Shown: positions 42,524 through 45,886 of the stretch, one piece after another | Layout: each line of letters begins with the position of its first letter | Position numbering within the stretch: the stretch's first letter is position 1 | Source: Nitrospiria bacterium | Lineage (GTDB): Bacteria; Nitrospirota; Nitrospiria; JACQBZ01 | Assembly (NCBI GenBank): GCA_035498035.1 | Contig: DATKAN010000044.1 | Span: 1-45,886 of the forward strand | Direction of reading: 5' to 3' | DNA length: 45,886 nt | Notes under the pieces: generated by a model | Told to the model about the DNA's origin: nothing | The model's input: only the letters and a program-made list of their open reading frames with translations | Databases searched by the model: none | Position numbers and translations under genes: made by a program

Positions 42524-43777
42524 ATGAATCAACGCTCTCGGACGTCCGATCCAATCGAAACAGCCGATGTCGTCATTGTCGGCGGAGGAACGGGCGGTCT
42601 TCTGTTGGCCCTGATTCTCGGTCGCGGGGGTCGACGCGTGACCATCGTCGAACGCCAACCCAAGCTCCAATCGATTGCGCGGGGGGAACTGCTTCAGCCA
42701 AACGGCCTTCGTATCCTGGATCGGCTCGGACTGTTGGATAGCCTCAAAATCCTTCCGTCCCATGTGGCCCACCAATTTAACTTCTTCCGCATCGGCGGTC
42801 GGAAGCTCTGCACCGTTGATTACCGGTCCCTCCCTCCCCCCTGGAATTTTACCCTGATCACACAGCCGCACCACTTGCTCGGCCTTCTTTTAGAACAACT
42901 CGAACAGACCGGTCGTGTCCGTCTCTTGACCGGAACCGACTTCGAAACGCTGTTGTTTCAGAATAAGACGATCATTGGAATCCGGGCCATTCAGAACGGC
43001 CGCCCCATTGAACTCCGCACATCGTTCGTCGTGGGCTCCGACGGCTCCTATTCCAAGGTTCGACAGGCGATGGGGGTCCGATTCCGTCTGCATGCGTATC
43101 GAGAAGGTTACCTCACCCTGGTTGTTCCGCGCCCGCCGGGATTTTCGAACGATGCACGGTACTATGTCGGTCGCGGCGAGATCCTGGGGATGTTTCCTGT
43201 TTCGGATACCGAGTTGTACCTTTTCTACATGATCCCGGCCGCTGCCAGGGAAACGATAAGGCAGCGCGGGCTTGACTCATTGATCTCGGCGATCTCAATG
43301 ATCGATCTTGCGCTCACCCCGTCCCTCCGGTCCGTCACGTCTTGGGATCAGGTGGGGTACATGCCCTGCGTCCGGGTCCGGGCGGAGCGCTGGACCGCCG
43401 ATGGCGTGGCCCTCATAGGGGACGCTGCTCACGCCATGAATCCTCACGTGGCCCAGGGTCGCAATCAGGCCATGGAGGATGCGGTTGTCCTCGCCGAGGT
43501 CATCCAGAACGGCTTTGCTTCCGGAGCATACCGGGAACCACGATTGGACCGTTATGAACTGGAACGACGGCCCCCTGTCGAGCGACTTCAGCGCATGGGG
43601 GATGAGCTGACCCTGTTGTGGAACACCGCCCTGCCCCCGCTCGCCTGGTTCCGGGATCGGATCTTCGAGGGGATGGCGCGCCATTCAGAGGTGCGGGAAA
43701 GGGTGGTAAAGTCGATCTCGGGCCTGGAGATCCGGCCGATGGGAATCTTCGACCGCCTGCGCGTTTTTTTGCCGTAA
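42524..43777 (+). CDS. FAD-dependent monooxygenase (PHBH/UbiH type)
   Basis: 417 residues. Rossmann motif DVVIVGGGTGGLLLAL (about 15-30), the ERQP ribose-binding segment, the mid-chain VVGSDGSYSKVRQAMG (DG motif) and VALIGDAAHAMNPHVAQGRN (GD motif). This is the class A flavin hydroxylase arrangement (FAD_binding_3) seen in ubiquinone, salicylate and geranylgeranyl-reductase relatives. Substrate cannot be told from sequence; no quinone-biosynthesis genes are adjacent. Own promoter. Confidence 0.88.
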   Translation: MNQRSRTSDPIETADVVIVGGGTGGLLLALILGRGGRRVTIVERQPKLQSIARGELLQPNGLRILDRLGLLDSLKILPSHVAHQFNFFRIGGRKLCTVDYRSLPPPWNFTLITQPHHLLGLLLEQLEQTGRVRLLTGTDFETLLFQNKTIIGIRAIQNGRPIELRTSFVVGSDGSYSKVRQAMGVRFRLHAYREGYLTLVVPRPPGFSNDARYYVGRGEILGMFPVSDTELYLFYMIPAAARETIRQRGLDSLISAISMIDLALTPSLRSVTSWDQVGYMPCVRVRAERWTADGVALIGDAAHAMNPHVAQGRNQAMEDAVVLAEVIQNGFASGAYREPRLDRYELERRPPVERLQRMGDELTLLWNTALPPLAWFRDRIFEGMARHSEVRERVVKSISGLEIRPMGIFDRLRVFLP

Positions 43778-43805
43778 TATCGCGTGGATTTTACCGACAT
43801 GCACT

Positions 43806-43890
43806 ACGAGCGAGGAGGGGAGGCTCCGCCAGCGGATGGGACCAGGCGAGCCGGTGCAAAATAGACCGGTTGCTTTTTACCGGTCTTGCG
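43806..43890. repeat. Repeat-like spacer and hairpin before citrate synthase
   Basis: GAGCGAGGAGGGGAGGCTCCGCC (43809 onward) resembles the start of the other AGCGAGG elements. AGACCGGT and ACCGGTCT (43863-43886) then form a hairpin in the leader of the citrate synthase gene. Confidence 0.45.
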
Positions 43891-43918
43891 GATAAAATTA
43901 TCCAAAAAGGAGATGCGG

Positions 43919-45052
43919 ATGTCCGATTACTCCCCCGGTTTAGCAGGAATTCCCGCTGCAAAATCCAAGATCAGCTATCTGGACGGACAGAAGGGCATTC
44001 TGGAATACCGGGGATTTCGGATTGAGGTCCTGGCCGAAAAGAGCCACTTTATCGAAACCGCCTATCTTCTCCTCTTCGGTCACCTTCCCAACGCTTTCGA
44101 GCTCGATCGCTTCACCACGGATCTCCGTTCCCACCGACGGATCAAATACCGGATAACGGACCTGATGAAATGCCTTCCGGACCATGGGCACCCCATGGAT
44201 GCCCTGCAGGCCGCGGTGGCGGCCCTCGGGATGTTCTACCCCGCCAAGAACGTACAGGACCCGGAGGTTCAATACCACTCAGCCGTACGGCTCGTCGCCA
44301 AGCTCCCGACGATCGTCGCGGCCCATGCGCGGATGCGTCACGGCGACGAGCCGATTCCGCCCCGTCTTGACTTGAATCATGGGGCCAATTTTTTATATAT
44401 GTTGACCGGGAAGGAACCGGATCCGATGCTGGCCGAAGTCCTGGACATTGCCCTGATCCTGCATGCCGAACACACGATGAACGCCTCGACCTTCAGCGGC
44501 CTGGTTGCGGCTTCGACGCTGGCCGATGCTTACACCGTCGTGTCGTCCGCCATCGGAACGCTTTCGGGTCCGCTACACGGGGGAGCGAGCGAGCAGGTGG
44601 TGGAAATGTTTCGCGAAATCGGTTCCGTGGCTAATGTCCGGCCATATATCGAAAGGAAACTGGCCGCAAAACAGAAGATCATGGGCCTGGGACATCGAGA
44701 GTATAAGGTGAAGGATCCCCGGGCCATCATCCTGCAGAAACTGGTTCAGAAAATATTTGACCACTCCGGCAAGTCGCCCCTCTACGAGATCGCCCTGGAG
44801 ACCGAGCGGGTGGGAACGGAACGACTCGCCAGCAAGGGCATTCACCCCAATGTTGACTTCTATTCCGGAATTGTGTATGAGAAGATGGGGATCGACCGAG
44901 ACCTTTTTACACCGGTCTTTGCACTGGCGCGTGTCGTAGGCTGGTTGGCTCACTGGATCGAGCAGTTGAAGGACAACCATATTTTTCGCCCGACCGAAAT
45001 TTACGAGGGCGAACGTGACCAGGCATATCTTCCACTGGATCAGCGATCATAA
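43919..45052 (+). CDS. gltA: Citrate synthase (type I/short form)
   Basis: 377 residues from ATG 43919, which has AAGGAG six bases upstream (an ATG two codons earlier abuts the ribosome site). Active-site residues: His220 in GPLHGGASE, His259 in GLGHREYK and Asp313 in NVDFYSG, with His185 in HAEHTMNASTF. The short form, lacking the N-terminal domain of E. coli GltA, is typical of thermophile-like and some methylcitrate synthases. It condenses oxaloacetate and acetyl-CoA, or may be a 2-methylcitrate synthase; citrate is more likely without prp genes nearby. Confidence 0.93.
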   Translation: MSDYSPGLAGIPAAKSKISYLDGQKGILEYRGFRIEVLAEKSHFIETAYLLLFGHLPNAFELDRFTTDLRSHRRIKYRITDLMKCLPDHGHPMDALQAAVAALGMFYPAKNVQDPEVQYHSAVRLVAKLPTIVAAHARMRHGDEPIPPRLDLNHGANFLYMLTGKEPDPMLAEVLDIALILHAEHTMNASTFSGLVAASTLADAYTVVSSAIGTLSGPLHGGASEQVVEMFREIGSVANVRPYIERKLAAKQKIMGLGHREYKVKDPRAIILQKLVQKIFDHSGKSPLYEIALETERVGTERLASKGIHPNVDFYSGIVYEKMGIDRDLFTPVFALARVVGWLAHWIEQLKDNHIFRPTEIYEGERDQAYLPLDQRS

Positions 45053-45078
45053 TAAAACATCTGGCAAAGGAGGAATTC

Positions 45079-45561
45079 ATGCCGAAAAAAAACCGGAAGT
45101 CCAAACCCAAAAAAAACAAAAAGATCACCCGTAAACCACCCAAGAAATCCGCAAGGAAACCGGCTAGGAGGACGACGGCTAAAAAGAAAACGGCCCGAAA
45201 AACGGTCCGGCCGACCCGTCGTCCGGCCGCAGTCAAGTCGGTCGGGCGCGTCAAGACGGCACCGCCGCCGATGAAACCGAAGGCCCCTCCGGCCGGTCCG
45301 ATGATCGCGGAACAGCGCGTGGGCATCGTGACGCATTACTATTCCCATTTGAGCGTGGCGGTCGTTAAGCTGGATCAAGGGGCCCTTCAGGTGGGGGACA
45401 CCATCCACATCAAGGGGCACACGACGGACTTTCAACAACGGGTGGGATCCATGCAGGTTGAACACCAATCCATCCAGAGCGCCCAAGTGGGCGAGGAATT
45501 TGGGTTGAAGGTCACGGAACACGTCCGTGAACACGACATCGTCCATAAGGTAATCGGGTAG
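45079..45561 (+). CDS. EF-Tu-domain-2-like protein with Lys/Arg-rich tail
   Basis: 160 residues. The first about 65 are almost all Lys, Arg, Pro, Ala and Thr (MPKKNRKSKPKKNKK ..., RKPARRTTAKKKTARKTVR), like a histone H1 or AlgP tail. The C-terminal about 80 form a translation-factor beta-barrel: RVGIVTHYYSHLSVAVVKLD, LQVGDTIHIKGHTTDFQQRV, MQVEHQSIQSAQVGEEFGLK and REHDIVHKV. The barrel resembles EF-Tu domain 2, which contacts tRNA or the ribosome. There is no GTPase domain. GGAGG is upstream. An RNA- or DNA-binding role is inferred. Confidence 0.82.
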   Translation: MPKKNRKSKPKKNKKITRKPPKKSARKPARRTTAKKKTARKTVRPTRRPAAVKSVGRVKTAPPPMKPKAPPAGPMIAEQRVGIVTHYYSHLSVAVVKLDQGALQVGDTIHIKGHTTDFQQRVGSMQVEHQSIQSAQVGEEFGLKVTEHVREHDIVHKVIG

Positions 45562-45621
45562 GCCGCATCAAACAACCGTTGGAACGCCGGGGTGTCACCC
45601 CTGCGCCGCATTTTTAAAACA

Positions 45622-45659
45622 AAAAGCCCCCCGCCTATTGAGGCAGGGGGCTTTTTTTA
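45622..45659. terminator. Bidirectional intrinsic terminator
   Basis: AAAAAGCCCCCCGCCT ATTG AGGCAGGGGGCTTTTTTT, with runs of Ts on both strands. It ends the 45079 gene and the convergent cold-shock gene. Confidence 0.92.
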
Positions 45660-45669
45660 CAGGCTTATC

Positions 45670-45885
45670 TTATCTCGATTGAGACGACAGCCGAACGACG
45701 TTCGACGCCTGCGGGCCTTTGGGACCCTGGGTCACTTCAAACTCAACCGCTTCACCTTCGTCAAGCGACTTGTATCCGTCACCCTGAATCGCGGAAAAAT
45801 GTACAAAGACATCCTTACCGTCTTCCTGGGACAGGAATCCATAACCCTTGCTGGCATTAAACCACTTCACAGTGCCTTTTGCCAT
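45670..45885 (-). CDS. Cold-shock protein (CspA family)
   Basis: 71 residues, complete: the ATG lies one base from the window edge. [20 protein letters not shown] contains RNP1 (KGYGF), and DVFVHFSAI is RNP2. It is a single cold-shock domain that binds single-stranded RNA or DNA as a chaperone. Its promoter and leader, often the cold-regulated part, lie outside the window. Confidence 0.97.
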   Translation of the reverse strand: MAKGTVKWFNASKGYGFLSQEDGKDVFVHFSAIQGDGYKSLDEGEAVEFEVTQGPKGPQASNVVRLSSQSR

Positions 45886-45886
45886 T

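Overview
The window is a chromosomal segment, GC-rich by eye and densely coded, most likely from the phylum Nitrospirota (Nitrospira/Manganitrophus-like). The reasons are a long cytochrome bd-like oxidase that carries a signal peptide and sits in an operon with c-type cytochromes, a diheme protein fused to an ethylbenzene-dehydrogenase/NXR-gamma-like heme b domain, membrane-anchored SUMF1 proteins, and an EF-Tu-domain-2-like mini protein with a basic tail. The taxon is inferred from gene content only. No transposase, phage gene or CRISPR array is visible.

Layout. 1-4970: start of a secreted kumamolisin-type protease, divergent from a DUF192 protein, then a recJ-rel pair. 4974-14062: housekeeping genes on the minus strand (moeA, argS, tgt, yajC, secD, secF and a DUF4388-DnaJ-TPR protein), with REP-like repeats between them. 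14200-20714: a respiratory operon, read right to left from two strong promoters: two single-helix microproteins, the bd-like oxidase, a diheme cytochrome c, a four-helix monoheme cytochrome c, a diheme/heme-b protein, and a terminator. 20768-23970: two membrane-anchored SUMF1-fold proteins flank three tiny paralogous membrane proteins and one divergent small membrane protein. 24108-25948: tRNA-Glu, tRNA-Lys, purA and tRNA-Ala. 26182-34609: a secreted blue-copper-like protein, marC, folE, a ferredoxin and NuoF-like pair, a PuuD-like membrane protein, a zinc-ribbon mini-protein, a PAS/AAA+ regulator, mdh and a broken FIST gene. 34858-38796: TVP38 protein, cupredoxin, small secreted protein, fatty-acid desaturase, DUF1844 protein and monoheme cytochrome c. 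38815-45885: ThyX-like protein, DUF1802, a TetR regulon with paired operators, an FAD monooxygenase, citrate synthase, the EF-Tu-like protein and a cold-shock protein.

How the genes may work together. The oxidase operon encodes both a membrane electron sink and several heme proteins that could feed it from the periplasm. The adjacent SUMF1/microprotein block looks like an accessory module for a membrane complex, but that link rests only on adjacency. The two cupredoxin-like proteins and the 38383 cytochrome add periplasmic electron carriers. Citrate synthase and malate dehydrogenase cover two steps of central carbon metabolism. Many genes have near-consensus sigma70 promoters (TTGACA, 16-18 bp spacer, TATAAT-like), and several unlisted small genes were recognised from promoter, Shine-Dalgarno and paralogy evidence together.
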